Translations under genes and position numbers: made by a program | Notes under the pieces: generated by a model | Database searches by the model: none | The model's input: the letters and a program-made list of their open reading frames with translations, nothing else | Told to the model about the DNA's origin: nothing | In this document: positions 23,001 to 23,316 of the stretch, one piece after another | Position numbering within the stretch: position 1 is the first letter of the stretch | Layout of the letters: every line of letters starts with the position of its first letter | Source of the DNA: Pusillimonas sp035515275 | Lineage (GTDB): Bacteria; Pseudomonadota; Gammaproteobacteria; Burkholderiales; Burkholderiaceae_B | Direction of reading: 5' to 3' | Assembly: GCF_035515275.1 (NCBI RefSeq) | Contig: NZ_DATJBQ010000176.1 | Span: forward strand, 1 to 23,316 | Length of the DNA: 23,316 bases

Positions 23001-23316
23001 GCTGCGACCCTCCCGTATAGGCCTGATGGTTTCCAGATAAGCATGCCGATCACGATGAGGTAGATGGCCAGGGTGTCGACTTCGGGGTAGGTGAAAACCG
23101 CCAGGGTGCTGAGCAGGCCGACAATAATGGCGCCGACTGCGGCGCCTTTCATACTGCCCAGGCCGCCGATGACGACTACGGCAAACGCCTTGACGATGAG
23201 CTCGACGCCCATTTCAAGCGAGGCGACGCCGGTTGGAATGACCAGGGCGCCGCCCACGGTGCCCAGTGCCGTGCCCAAGGTAAACACCAGCAAAAACACC
23301 TTGGAAACATTAATGC
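22997..23316 (-). CDS. livH: Liv-type ABC transporter permease, LivH-like (N-terminal part beyond window)
   Basis: The last 105 codons of a LivH-type permease; the frame stays open to the end of the window, so the start is outside. The hydrophobic segments and the motif VVVIGGLGSMKGAAVGAIIVGLL (about 60-40 residues from the end) are the LivH signature, and WKPSGLYG near the C-terminus is typical. It heads the visible part of the livHMGF-ABM operon, whose promoter lies beyond the window. Confidence 0.92.
   Translation of the reverse strand, partial: INVSKVFLLVFTLGTALGTVGGALVIPTGVASLEMGVELIVKAFAVVVIGGLGSMKGAAVGAIIVGLLSTLAVFTYPEVDTLAIYLIVIGMLIWKPSGLYGRVAA

Noticed and set aside
1..23316. tRNA, rRNA, CRISPR array, insertion sequence or prophage
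   Set aside because: No cloverleaf-like sequence, spaced direct-repeat array, transposase motif or phage gene was seen on either strand.

Overview
The window looks like a GC-rich chromosomal segment of a betaproteobacterium, most likely Burkholderiales/Alcaligenaceae (Bordetella, Pusillimonas or Achromobacter-like). This rests on the high GC, the compact gene packing, the trpG-trpD-trpC order, a tandem pair of cyanophycin synthetase genes, and an abundance of LivFGHMK-type transporters. I saw no insertion sequence, tRNA, rRNA, CRISPR array or prophage gene. All assignments come from reading motifs by eye; no database search was run.

Region 1 (1-4140, all minus strand) is housekeeping. It holds a MidA/NDUFAF7-type SAM methyltransferase translationally coupled to a small membrane protein, a strong bidirectional hairpin terminator, the DEAD-box RNA helicase RhlE with a Gly/Arg-rich tail and a long untranslated leader, and a HIT-family hydrolase. 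Region 2 (3685-8143, minus) is a probable operon trpG-trpD-trpC-pap-hit. It covers anthranilate synthase glutaminase, anthranilate phosphoribosyltransferase and indole-3-glycerol-phosphate synthase, followed by a two-domain polyphosphate:AMP phosphotransferase and the HIT protein. trpE is not next to trpG; instead there are 484 bp without a convincing gene, and then the cyanophycin genes.

Region 3 (8628-16345) is the most interesting part: a divergent cyanophycin (multi-L-arginyl-poly-L-aspartate) locus. On the minus strand lie two tandem CphA paralogues of 725 and 861 residues. They appear to have lost different active sites. The 725-residue protein keeps an HxxEH motif in its N domain but has a degenerate, C-terminally truncated Mur-ligase domain. 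The 861-residue protein has intact ATP-grasp and Mur-ligase motifs but has lost HxxEH. Together they carry one good copy of each of the three CphA activities, which suggests an obligate two-protein enzyme. On the plus strand, from the same 218-bp intergenic region, run a fused ABC exporter with an unusual N-terminal PH-like extension and an acidic tail, and a DUF1854 protein overlapping it by ATGA. Cyanophycinase and isoaspartyl dipeptidase are not in the window.

Region 4 (16350-23316) looks like an aromatic-acid uptake and catabolism locus. A branched-chain-amino-acid-type periplasmic binding protein (minus) is divergent from a gentisate 1,2-dioxygenase-like bicupin enzyme (plus), which is followed by a terminator and an AraC-family regulator. 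Converging on these is a minus-strand operon livH(partial)-livM-livG-livF-antibiotic biosynthesis monooxygenase-like protein. The binding-protein/dioxygenase intergenic region carries three copies of a GCCTGACT box, two direct and one inverted, which are good candidates for the regulator's operator. The likely logic is that LivHMGF plus the divergent binding protein import an aromatic or hydroxyaromatic acid, the bicupin enzyme cleaves its ring, and the AraC protein senses it. The substrate identity is inference.
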